Shown: piece after piece, positions 11,339 to 21,964 of the stretch
Layout: each line of letters begins with the position of its first letter
Position numbering within the stretch: position 1 is the stretch's first letter
Assembly: GCF_001659605.2 (NCBI RefSeq)
Contig: NC_035169.2
Location: 18,042,263 to 18,106,262, forward strand
Direction of reading: 5' to 3'
Length of the DNA: 64,000 nt
Source: Manihot esculenta
Taxonomy: Eukaryota > Streptophyta > Magnoliopsida > Malpighiales > Euphorbiaceae
Program-made: the position numbers and the translations under genes
The notes under the pieces: model-generated
Database searches by the model: none
What the model saw: only the letters and a program-made list of their open reading frames with translations
What the model was told of the DNA's origin: nothing

Positions 11339-13915
11339 TGTAACGACTCGGAAACCGATACCCCTCTGTAACGGCCCGAACCGCTACCGACGCTAGGATC
11401 CAGATCGGCTTAAGGCCGCCGGGATCCGTAGCAAGCCAAACATACATCCTATCACCTGGTCAAATCCCATACATGATCAAAACTTTAACATAAAAACTGA
11501 AAACATCTGATGCAAGCACCGAGCTTGACCTGTATGCGACATAACTGGAAACATAAAGAACCCCCTTACTAGAGTCCTCATCATACTCTAGCTGGGTCAA
11601 CATAACATACATTAAGCCGGAGTCACATCCAAAGAACTAGAACCTAACCTGTGCATGCATTAAAACCATAAGCAAAAGACCTCCACTAGGGTCCTCGTCA
11701 AACACTAGCGTGGTAAACAACACATGCCACCAGTTTAGTTCAAACACAATACAACATCTAAAACATTACATACACCATGTACTAAACAGGGACTAACCAA
11801 GTCTTAGGGCCAAGTACAGTTCTAATCCATAAACATAACTCTACTTAACTCTACATTACATTCTCTTACAATACATTATAACAAGCTCCATTACATGTCC
11901 ACACTAAAAAGCTAATCTATAACTATTACAAAAGCATAACCTTGACCCTTGAGACTTCCCGATCTTCCTCAGACCTGCAACACTGGGGTTAGGGGAGAGG
12001 GGTGAGCTAAAAAGCCCAGTGAGTAGAAATAAAGAAAATAGTTCATTAATTACATGCTTTCATGAAATGCGTCACAGCACATACAATTCACATAACGGAT
12101 TGGACATGACCTCAAAACTCCCTCTGTCGGTGCCCGGCCCCAAAGGAGCTCACACAGGACTTTCATAGTGCCCGGTCCACAGAGAGCTCACACAGGACTT
12201 TCAACACATAATATGGTGCCCGACCCTAAATGGGCTCACACAGGACTTATCCATCAAATGCGCGGCTCTCAAAGGACTCACACAGGACTTTCAATCATGA
12301 CAGATCTATGGGCTATTGGGGTCGCCTTGGTCCATCCACATCATCAACATAATATGCAATGCATCATATTCGTGAAACTAGTGCAATCAACCTACTACAT
12401 ATAATCATGATGCATGAACATGCTTTAGGCATTTGAATTTCATAAAATAAAAGATTAAGTTTAATTCTACTCACTCTGGCAGACGCTACACTGACTCTGC
12501 AACAGCTAACACTGATGGCCTCCTCGATCCCTCGGGTCTGATCCTACACAGGTGGACTCGAATGAGGTGCCAAACACACTCTAAACAACTCATAAACAAC
12601 TACCCAAAAACCCCTTAAAACATCACTTAAACATGCATAGAAAACAACCATGAAAAGGCTGGACAGGGCACTTTCGGCGGCCGAACCCTCTCTCTAGAGA
12701 CGAAACTCGGGCACCTTCGGCGGCCGAAAGTCCCTCTCCAGAGACGAAAGTCAGGCACTTTCGGCGGCCGAAAATTACCTTCGGCGGCCGAAAGTCTGCT
12801 TTCAAGCCAAACTCAAACTTTCGGGGGCAAGGTTAGGCGGCCAATCCACGCATCCAAAGGCAGGTTCGGCGGCTGAAGCTACTTTCGGCGGCCGAACCTG
12901 AGTTCTTCCCAGAAGGGCAGAACTCAGCTTCTCATACATTCAAGCCTCCCAAACCTTCCAAACACCCCAAAATAAGCACCCAACCTCTCTAAAGCATGCA
13001 TAAACCCTTAACCATGCACAAAGGAGCTTAACAACTTGATTAAACTCCAAAAACACATCAAAAGCATACATAGATAGCTTATGACCCACATAGGCCAAAA
13101 CCATCAAAACAACCCATAACTTCACTTACTCTTTCCCAAACATGCATACACTCTCCCACAAGCCTAAACTAGCTTAAACCTTCAACAAATCATCATATAA
13201 ACATACATTGGGCATAAAACCCACATAAACCTAAACATGCATATCTACCCATACTCAACCATCAAAACCTTCATAAGACTTCATAAAAACACTAGGGAAG
13301 CAAGGATCTACACTTACCTCTTGAAGATCGAGGGTGGGGTGATCCCTAACTCGGAGGTGTGGAGGATCCAAGCTCCAAAAGCCTCCAAGCTCCCAAAACT
13401 CCTATTTAAGCTTCAAATCTCCAAAACAATGGTGGAACTCATGAAAAACTTGAGGGATGGGTAGAGAAAACATGAAAATGACCAAAGGAGGGCCAAAACT
13501 CACCTGAGCTCGAGAATGGGGAGAAAACTCACCCATTTCCGATCTGAGGGCTCTTTATAGGTGGCCTGGTCGAAGACCTTCGGCAGCCTAACGTGCCCCC
13601 TAAACTCATGCATGTTCGGCGGCCGAACTTGAGGTTCGGCGGCCGAACCTTGGCTCATTCAAACCAAGCTTTCGGAGGCCAAAGGCGCTCCCGAAGCCTT
13701 CCCATGTTCGGCGGCCGAACTTGGCAAACGCCTCCTTGGTCTTTTCTTTTCAAAACTCAATTCTTTTTCATTTAAAACCATGAAATCAGTAAAAACATTT
13801 TAGAAAACACATTTTACCCCTCTAGAAGACTCTGGCATCTTCAAAATTCCAGATTCCAACGGAGATTCTACCGGAAGGTAGGGATTCCGATGCCAGAATC
13901 TAGCCGGGTATTACA
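11339..13915 (-). mobile_element. Ty3/gypsy (Tekay-type) solo LTR inside the TRIM
   Basis: 2577 bases from TGTAACGACTCGG to GGGTATTACA with a perfect duplication GTTAC (11334-11338 and 13916-13920). The duplication falls on the terminal bases of the TRIM repeat. On the minus strand it has a TATA-like site in 'ctctttatagg' near 13551-13561, a donor-like GAGGTAAGTG near 13312-13321, inverted-repeat clusters at 12672-12900 and 13578-13718, and a tandem array at 12130-12291. Confidence 0.95.
12130..12291 (-). repeat. Tandem units in the solo LTR
   Basis: Four imperfect units with the core GCCCGGCCCCAAAGGAGCTC followed by 'acacagga', at about 12130, 12168, 12215 and 12260. They lie at the same relative place as the hairpin arrays of other LTRs in the window but have a different sequence, which matches the units at 46540-46668 in reverse. 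Confidence 0.75.
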
Positions 13916-14403
13916 GTTACACTGCCAAACCTGCCCTCGAAGGATTGACCTTCGGATCTGTGAAAGGACCTTGGACCAACGAACCTGCCTCCAAAAGTCC
14001 CCTGTCCAGCCTTTTCCAGCTTATTTCATATGTGTGTTCTTGTATGTTTATAGAGGTTTCTTGGGATAGTTTTAAATGTTATAAAAGTTATGTTTGGTCC
14101 CCCATTTAAGTCCATATGTGTAGGATTGGACTTGGGAGACCATAGAGGCTTACAGTGAGATAATTATTTTAGAGTTAGGCATGCATCAGCCAGAGGGGAG
14201 TAGAATTAAACCGAGTTATTATTTTAAGGAAACTAAAAGATTTAAGAATGCTCATGCATTGCGAATGCCATGTATGTGTATGACTAGGGTGCTTTAGATT
14301 ATAAATCATAAATATGATGTATTGCATAATTTGTTGTTGTTGGGGATGGATGTTGGATGACCACTAGCCCTCGAGTATGCTATGATATGCTATGACATAT
14401 ATG

Positions 14404-14612
14404 GAAAGACTAGGACTCCCCATTCTACTCCCCTAGTACTATGTAATGGAAAAACCAGGGCTGCCCATTCTACACCCCTCGTACTATGTAAGACTAGGAC
14501 TCCCCATTCTACTCCCCTAGTACTATGTAATGGAAAAACTAGGGCTGCCCATTCTACACCCCTCGTACTATATGTAAGGGAAAGACTAGGGTTGCCCATT
14601 CTACGCCCTTGG
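14404..14612 (+). repeat. Tandem units in the gypsy 3' LTR
   Basis: Five units of about 41-47 bases with the core ACTAGG ... CCCCATTCTAC ... CCTAGT, at about 14404, 14449, 14490, 14535 and 14582. In the first and third units the ACTAGG and CCTAGT arms are complementary. Confidence 0.78.
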
Positions 14613-15259
14613 CATTTTGGATATATTATGTTATGTTTAAGAGGAAGTCCTGAGGAGCTCCCCTCGTGGGTGTGGTGCTAGTGGAATATGTAGCGGGTTA
14701 CTGGTGACAAGTCCATCTTGATGTTAATTGTTTGTTTTGTGATGGATTCATACAATTATATATTTTATTAAACTATTTTTGTTTATAATTCTGTTTACTA
14801 AACTCTTGTAGCTGAACCCTTTCCCTTAACCCTAGGTTTGCAGGAGTGGAGTTAGCATGGGAGGTCGTCGTTATTGGTATAGTCCGTCGTATTAGTATAG
14901 CTATGGACATGTATTAAATTGTGGATTAGAATTGCGCTTTGCCCGAGTTTTCTTTATAATCTATGTTTATGATCTTTATATAAAAGTTTAAAAGTTTAAG
15001 TTATGTTTAACCAAGCTTGAGGTATGTAATGTTGGCCATACTGGAGCATTTAATGAGGGTTATAATATGAGTTTATGTTTTCAGTTATAATGCATGCGTA
15101 GATCGAGTTTTGGTTAATAAAATGGAAATATTTTTATATGTTTGCGTGATCATGTATGAGATCATATAAGGATATATAGTAGGATTGCTATGGGTTCCGG
15201 CGATCTTAAGTTGATCTGAACCATAGCACCGGTAGCAGTTTGGTTTTCGGGTCGGTACA

Positions 15260-16198
15260 GCTTGTTTAAGACTGTACACGAATTTACGTAGCTTACCAAT
15301 TTAATAACTAATAGATAATTGGTAGGGTAGCTATCAGCTGCTTTTTCAATCCACTCTAAGTATAAAGTTGCTTCTTAAATATTTTGAGCCGATAGCTAAT
15401 TCGACTTTATTGTTTCTATTTAAATGAATTTACCTTTTAAAATTTATTATTTATTATGTTGTTTTTTAATTTTGAATTTATTGTTACATCAATATGTTAT
15501 ATTTTATTTATTATATATGTTGTCTAATTAATTTATAATTTTTTATTTCAGAAAAAAATAATTTTAAATTAATTTATAGTTTTTTAGTCTAACTTTCCAT
15601 ATTTCTTTTCTACATATCATAATAGACAGATGAATAAATATTGCCTCTTTATGTCTCAATAAATATTGTCTCTTTTCTATATATCATCATAACAAGTAAA
15701 TACAAATTAGTATAATATTGATAATTTTTTTTAAAAAAAAAGTAAAAATTCATCATATATGTTGTTCATTGTACACTAAATTTTTCGAACTGTGTTATGA
15801 ATTTTTAGAAGTTGTTAAAGTTAAAAGAATATAATGTTATCATTTTATGGAAATTTAGAGTCCAATTAATAAAATTTTAAGTAAAATTAGCAATAAGTTG
15901 AAGTATTTCTGATGTCTTTGTATAAATAATTTATTATATGGTTAATTTGTATTTAATTACAGTTTTTATAAGATTATGGGCTTTTATAAATAATCCATTA
16001 TATGGTTAATTTGTATTTAATTATTACAGTTTTTGAAAGATTAAAGGTTCAATGGGTTATAATTATAATATTTTTTAATAATAAAATATCACGTATTTAA
16101 AGTGTTTAATGGGCATATATGAAATGGATATGAGTCCAATTAAGCCGAAGGCCAAATAAGTCTAATTTAAAATTTTGAATTAATTAAGAAATTATACT
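15260..16198. other. AT-rich spacer without a gene
   Basis: No ORF of note, no terminal repeats and no recognisable family. One imperfect direct repeat with a 64-base period is present: 'tataaataat..attatatggttaatttgtatttaatta' at 15921-15960 and 15985-16024. This may be the oldest sequence of the region, between two gypsy LTRs. Confidence 0.55.
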
Positions 16199-17045
16199 TA
16201 TAATACTCGGCTATACTCCGGTGTCGGAATCCCAACCTTCCGACAGAATCTTCGTTGGAATCCGAAATCTCGGATACCGGAACCTCTGGAAGGGTAAAAT
16301 ATGTTTTTACAAAATGTTTTTCATGATTTTATTGTTGATTTTTGAAATTAAAAATTTCAAAATGAAAGAAAAATGTTTTTGGAGAAAAGCCCAGGTTCGG
16401 CCGTCGAACATGGTGCCGCCGCGGGAGCTCTTCTTTCGGCCCCCAAAGTGGTCTGGCCAGCCACCTATAAAGGGCCTTCAGCCCTGAAAATGTGAGGGTT
16501 TTCCTCTCCATTTTCGTACAAAGGTGAGTTCACGCCCTACCTTTGATGATTTTACATTTTCCTTCAAATCTCTCAAGATTTTTATGAGTTTTCTTCTTTT
16601 TTCTTTGAAGATTTTAAGCTTAATCCAAGTTTTAGAGTTTGGAGACCGATTCTCCTCAACTCCAAGTTTGGGGTCACACCTACCTTCGATCTTCAAAAGG
16701 TAAGTGTAGATCCTTACTTTTTCCTATGTTTTAAGTAAATTTTAATAAGGGGTATGCATGAAATGTTTAGATCTAAAATGTTAGGGTTTATGTTAGTTTT
16801 TATGATAAATGTATGTGTAACGACCCCAAAATGGACCGTCACCGGCGCTAGGATTCAGGTCGGCTTAAGGCCGCCAGAACCCGTAGCAAGCCTGCTATAC
16901 CCTCTGTGTACCTGTAAATCTCATACATGATCAAACATAAACTGTGAAAATAAAATTCTTTTCTGAACCAAGGCTCAACCTGTGCATGCATTATCACTGT
17001 ACTCAGTACTCCGTACTCTGTACCCTGTACCCCTGACTAGAGCTT

Positions 17046-17593
17046 GCTCTAGGTGGGTTATCTCATACCTGCTAAGCCTGGTTTTTCACATACTATACAT
17101 ATACAGATCATGTACACAAACCAAAGATTTACAACACAACATTACTAAGTCAAGCACAATTCTAACTGAATATACAACTGATACATCTCTTTATAATTAC
17201 ATGTCCACTCTAAGCTATTACAATTCTCATTTTCCTCTTTCTGAACTCTTCTGGACTTTCCCTCTGTACACTGTACACTGAATCCTGCAAAACTGGGATT
17301 AAGGGAGTGGGATAGAGCTGCTCTAGGTGGGTTATCTCATACCTGCTAAGCCTGGTTTTTCACATACTATACATATACAGATCATGTACACAAACCAAAG
17401 ATTTACAACACAACATTACTAAGTCAAGCACAATTCTAACTGAATATACAACTGATACATCTCTTTATACTTACATGTCCACTCTAAGCTATTACAATTC
17501 TCATTTTCCTCTTTCTGAACTCTTCTGGACTTTCCCTCTGTACACTGTACACTGAATCCTGCAAAACTGGGATTAAGGGAGTGGGATGAGCTC
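17046..17593 (-). repeat. 274-base tandem duplication inside the solo LTR
   Basis: Copy 1 about 17046-17319, copy 2 about 17320-17593, nearly identical (one difference noticed, 'ttataattac' against 'ttatacttac'). The join has 'gggatagagctg' where the copy ends elsewhere read 'gggatgagctct'. Related LTRs have a single copy. Confidence 0.88.
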
Positions 17594-17712
17594 TATAGCC
17601 CAGTGAGTAGAATAGTAAAACACTTGATTAAAATATGATCTGATGTAATGCATCATAACATAAACAATCCACATTAAGAGTAAACCTGTCACCACATAGT
17701 CCCAGTAACTCT

Positions 17713-17862
17713 GTGCCAGGGCGTAGAATCGAGCACCTGGTCTTCCTGTCATATATGTATATGTGTATATAACACCTTTGCACTTACCATTGCCAGGGCG
17801 TAGTCAAAGGCTCCTGGACTTTACTATACCTGCCAGGGCGTAGTCAAAGGCTCCTGGACTTC
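17713..17862 (-). repeat. Tandem hairpin-like units in the solo LTR
   Basis: Three units with arms CCAGG and CCTGG or CACCTGG around 'gcgtagtcaaaggct' at about 17713, 17790 and 17831. Confidence 0.75.
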
Positions 17863-19658
17863 CTGTCTGTGACTATTGGATCATTCAGCATTCACCCACA
17901 TCTACAATAACTATGCAATGCAACATATTCGTGGATACTAATGCAATCAACCTATTGCATAATCATGATGCATGAGATATGCTAAATCATTCCATTGTGC
18001 AATTAAAAGAATTAAGTTTAGTTCCACTCACCTCTGGCTCTGGACTGACTTTACAGGTTCAGTAAACTCTGGAGCAGTACTCACTGCTGCTCTCTCTGGT
18101 TCCTCTGGTCTGTATAAGCACATCAAGACTCAAATGAGGGATGTTTTGCAAAAGAAAGGCTGGACAGAACACTTTCGGCGGCAGGTTCGGCGGCCGAATG
18201 TCCTCTCCAGAGACGAAACTCAAGCACCTTCGGCGGCCGAAACTCAATCTTCGGCGGCCGAACCCTTTCGGGGGCAAGCTTCGGGGGCCAAAACACACTC
18301 CAGAGACGAAAGTCTCAAACCTTCGGCGGCACCTTCGGCGGCCGAATCCCCCAAACAGAGCCGAACATGCAAAAACACTCAGGATCAGACTGTGGTAGCC
18401 AAGCCACCATGCAAGAGGTTCGGCGGCCGAATAAACCTTCGGCTGCCGAACCTGAGTTCTTCCAGAACTCAGCCCGACGGCAAAACAAGCTCCTCCTTCC
18501 CTTCAACACTTCCAAACATGTATACATCAACCATTCAACACACATATACTCAAGTATATGTTCACAGGGGTCCAAAACTATCTACTAACCCCAAACAATA
18601 AGTCAAACATAACACATAAACATGTATATATGCATAAATGATCAAAACCATCATTTGAAACCTAAGCATGCATCTCCTTCCATAACTCCCATAAAATCTT
18701 CAGAAAACAGAAAACATAAAACATGTTAAACATCATCACTTACCTCCTACAATAAGAAGATGAATGTTCTGCATCCAAAGAAAACAGATCAATTCTTCTT
18801 CAACCTCACTAACTCTCACAAACTTCACCTTTGTTTCAAAACTCTCATAACCTTTGAAAACCCACACTACTCTTCTGTATGCGCAGCTAATACCACTTGC
18901 AGATGAGTCATGAGAGACGTGGCTTGTTCCATGGCAAGAATCTGAGGCCAACATCTGTCAAAATACATGACTCAGCTAGCTGGCCAACTCAGCTTCGGCT
19001 GCCCAATCGCATGCAGAACCATGCAACTTTCGGGGGCCGAACTTAAACTTCGGAAGCCGAACATTGGGCACTTTCGGCGGCCGAACTTACCTTCGGCGGC
19101 CGAACTTGGCTTATCTGCCTTGGGTCATTTCAACTCAAAACTCAGTTTTATTTAACTGAAAAGCATTAAAACACATCATAACACTTAGTAAAACATAAGA
19201 CCTACCCTTCAATAGAACTCCAACACCCTAGATTCCACCAGACAACAGGAATTCCGGTGCCGGATTCTAGCCGGGTATTACAGTATGCTTATGTGATGTT
19301 TTGTTGTTGTTTGTTGGGGTTTAGGCTAGTTTTATGCCCCTTATGTATGTTGGAGTGAGTATGGATGTTTTAGGAAGTTGGGTGTGAGGATTTGAGAGTT
19401 TTGGGATTGAAATGCATGTGGCAGAATCAGGTTCTGCCATTCTGGCGAACCCAGGTTCGGCCGCCAAAGTAGGGTTCGGCCGTCGAACCTACATGGGAGG
19501 CAGCCTTTTGGCCGCCTAACATGCCCCCGAATGCATGCACTTTTGGATCTGGAAGGGAGTTTCGGCTGCTGAACCAGCCCCCAAAAGTTCCTGACTTTCG
19601 GATATATGGAGAACCTTCGACCGCCGAACTTGCCCCAGAAGGACCCCTGACTTTCGGG

Positions 19659-20347
19659 TATGTTGAATCAATTACAGTGAGTTGTATTCATATTTCGGAA
19701 TTGCCTTTTGAATTGAATCTTTGAGCTTGAAATGGTGAAAAATATATTGATGACCCTCATTAGAGAGAATAAATTGAAAGTTGTGTGAATGAACTTAACA
19801 TAACTTGTTTTAGCAATTGGTGTTGATTTGCCCAATCCATTGAGATAAGAAATTGAACAAAGGCTTAGACTTCATGAGCACAAATTGAAAATTGTTCCAA
19901 TGGTCAAAAGACTATGAACAGAGCTAGTAGCCACTTGGACAGGTGACCAACTGAGTAACCAGGGGTGGGTATGACAAATATGTACCTTCACGTCAAAAGG
20001 TTGGTGACTTTTTCAAGCAAGGATAAAGTGCAAAAAGAAAGAAAAATAAAAAGAGAAACCGAGTCAATGAAATGCTTCAAGGTAAGGGCAAATCACTCTG
20101 AAAGCTAGAAGAAGTCTTAATTAAATAATGATATGTGCATGTGCGATCTCTCTCTTGAGGAAAATAAATCCTAGCCATGTTAAGTAAAGGGAGACAAGGA
20201 AAGAAGGTGAGTAAGCTTGGTGCATACATTCTTCACTGCAATGATTCAAAATAGGGAAAGTGGAAATAAGGATCAAGTAGCAAAGAAAGCTTATTTGACT
20301 AAGTTTATTTGCTTGAGGACAAGCAAAAGGCTAGGTGTGGGGGTATT
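19659..20347 (+). mobile_element. Athila/Tat-type internal 3' region (copy B1)
   Basis: From 'tatgttgaatca' onward this matches the non-coding 3' internal part of the 26205-32380 element (about 29876-30529), including 'gcaattggtgttgatttgcc', 'cttgaggacaagcaaaagg' and the polypurine tract GTGTGGGGGTATT just before the LTR at 20348. No coding region. The join to the gypsy LTR at 19658 is abrupt. Confidence 0.8.
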
Positions 20348-21964
20348 TGATAGAGCATATTTTAGACCATTTTATCATGATGTTCTTGATGTTTATTTAC
20401 ACCTTTTCTGCCTAATTTTGTGGTTTTAATCTTGTTTTGCAGAAACTAGATGTAAAGAGACAATTTGGAGAAAATGCCCCCAAAATTGCCTTAAATGGAG
20501 CAAAGGAGAGCAAGCATGCCAAGTGCAACTAAAAGGAGCCAAATAAGGAAAACAATTTGAAATTCAAATTTCAAATCCTTAATGGAATTCAAAATTCAAA
20601 ATCAAGATTAAGCTCATTAAGGAAAGTGCTAAATAAGGAAAGTGGCAAATAAGGAAAGTGCAGTCAAAAGAGCAGTTTGAAATTCAATATCTTTAAGAAT
20701 CCTTATCCTTATTCAAGAAGCCAAATCTTCAAGATGCACATTCAGATTTTGAAATTCAAATTCAGCTTGTTCAAGAAGCCAAAGAAGACATATTTTCCCC
20801 CTAAGTCTTGCACATTCAAAATTCAAAATTCAAAAGGAGGCTCCACCTCATTAATGTGCAAGATATGGGCAGCATTTGGGCAGCACCTTGGGCAGCATGT
20901 GGGCAAGCCTTGAGCAGCAGCTAGGGCATCACAAGAACCTTATAAATTCATCTCCAAGGCTGCTGCACAGCCCCATAAGAGACCTCACTCCAATTCGGCC
21001 AAGAAGGGCCAGCCGCACCACCTCTCCAAGGCTCTCCATCTTCGATTCTTCTTGTTCTCTTCTTCTTTTCTTTTATTTTCTGTTTTGGTTCAACCATGAG
21101 AGGCTGAAACCTTTTATTCTAGTTGAAGTTTGATTGAAACTTTAGTTGTTTTATGGATTGTGAGATCTGAACATAAATTGTTATCTTTGGTTTATTCAAT
21201 ATTTGTGCAATTTCATGCTTGATTCCATTATTGCTTTGTTATTTTAATCAATGTGGCCACTTGATTCTTGATTGCAAGGTAATATATTGTTAGTTTGAAT
21301 AATGTTGAGTCCGTAATTGTTTGGATTACTCAAACACAAGAACACTTGGTGTAAAAGCCAAGGAGATTGCATGATATAGCCATATCGCCATACATTTTGG
21401 GTAGCTAGGATTAGATCTCTCTATCTCTTAATGCAATTGACAGTTGTTTGTTGCCTGAGGCCCAAGGACGTTCCTTGGCAACTTGTTGATTAGTAATTAA
21501 TTAGAGAATATTTCCTTATTAGTTTATGATTAAGGAGAGATAATGATGGTGAGAAGCGTCTTCCATCTCGATAACTAATCTATTGAATCAAACAAAGGAA
21601 ACTAAGTTTCAATGATCAATCCCAACAACTGAAGTGGATCAAATTCTTCAACTAGATCTTTCTCATTATTTATTTCTCTTTATTTTTATTATTCGTTTAC
21701 TTTATTGCTTTCATTATTAGTTTAGCTGAAGTAATCTCAAAACCCCCCTTTTACTTTTATTATCAGTTTATTTGCTTTCAGTTTATCTCGTTTTAGTTTA
21801 CTTCTCTTTCAGTTTATTTTTGTTTCAGTTTATTCTCTTGGTCTTGATAAGGAAAATATGTAAGTATTTAATTCCCTGTGGATTCGATCCTTTCACCATT
21901 ATCTACAGTTGTAAATTGTTGATAACCAGAAATGTTATTTTTGGCCGGCTTCGACAATCGCGAG
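20348..21964 (+). mobile_element. Athila/Tat-type LTR (copy B1)
   Basis: About 1617 bases starting TGATAGAGCATATTTTAGACC after a polypurine tract, so it is a 3' LTR. A TATA-like 'cttataaattc' lies near 20938. It lacks the CGGCCG-rich block that the 26205-32380 element carries near its start. The right end reads 'cgacaatcgcgag' instead of a CA terminus and passes at once into a gypsy internal region. Confidence 0.82.

Larger units (their letters stand above)
10772..13921 (-). mobile_element. TRIM (miniature LTR retrotransposon), interrupted by a solo LTR
   Basis: Two 187-base terminal repeats surround 194 bases with no coding capacity. Left repeat 10772-10958; right repeat 11153-11338 plus its last base at 13921, after the nested LTR. 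Next to the right repeat, 'ggctctgatactaat' is the reverse complement of a Met-tRNA primer site with one change, so the element is on the minus strand. Flanks are ccgcc (10767-10771) and ctgcc (13922-13926), four of five matching. Own length is about 568 bases. Such elements need proteins from other retrotransposons. Confidence 0.88.
9941..15259 (+). mobile_element. Ty3/gypsy (Tekay-type) 3' LTR, split by a TRIM
   Basis: Starts AGTAATACCCGG (first base of TG lost) straight after a polypurine tract and ends GGTCGGTACA. Without the TRIM at 10772-13921 its own length is about 2.2 kb, the usual size for this family here. It carries 'ccacctataaaag' (TATA 10171-10178), a donor-like AGAGGTAAGT (GT at 10409-10410), decayed GCCGCCGAA repeats near 10105-10150, five tandem units at 14404-14612, and the conserved 3' block 'ggttccggcgatcttaag'. 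The many differences from other copies indicate an old insertion. Confidence 0.82.
16816..19282 (-). mobile_element. Ty3/gypsy (Tekay-type) solo LTR, TATA-less subtype, with an internal duplication
   Basis: 2467 bases from TGTAACGACC to GGGTATTACA with a perfect duplication GTATG (16811-16815 and 19283-19287). It belongs to the subtype of the 32586-42276 element: the place of the TATA box holds TGACTCA (18968-18974) instead, with a second TGAGTCA at 18904-18910. Its extra length comes from a 274-base tandem duplication. Confidence 0.95.
16199..19658 (+). mobile_element. Ty3/gypsy LTR, 5' part only, split by a solo LTR
   Basis: Begins TATAATACTCGGCTA, a decayed TGTAATACCCGGCTA, and follows the normal LTR order: 'ccacctataaag' (TATA 16466-16472), donor-like AAAGGTAAGTG (GT at 16700-16701), then after the nested LTR the GCCGCCGAA-rich part at 19455-19650. 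It stops at about 19658, where Athila/Tat-type sequence begins. The missing 3' end is not adjacent, though a 3' LTR end of similar type appears at 24593-24975. Confidence 0.78.

Noticed and set aside
11100..11345. TRIM middle region as a small RNA gene
   Set aside because: No tRNA or 5S-like boxes found; it is flanked by terminal repeats and a primer site, which explains it.
14404..14612. Tandem arrays as CRISPR-like repeats
   Set aside because: Units are contiguous, imperfect, without unique spacers or cas genes, and the DNA is plant.
14382..14681. 99-codon frame with repeats over the tandem array, and its antisense partner at 14390-14599
   Set aside because: A by-product of the 41-47-base tandem units in the LTR; both strands are open for the same reason.
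15400..16100. AT-rich spacer as a MITE or matrix attachment region
   Set aside because: No terminal inverted repeats or target duplication visible; AT richness alone is not sufficient.
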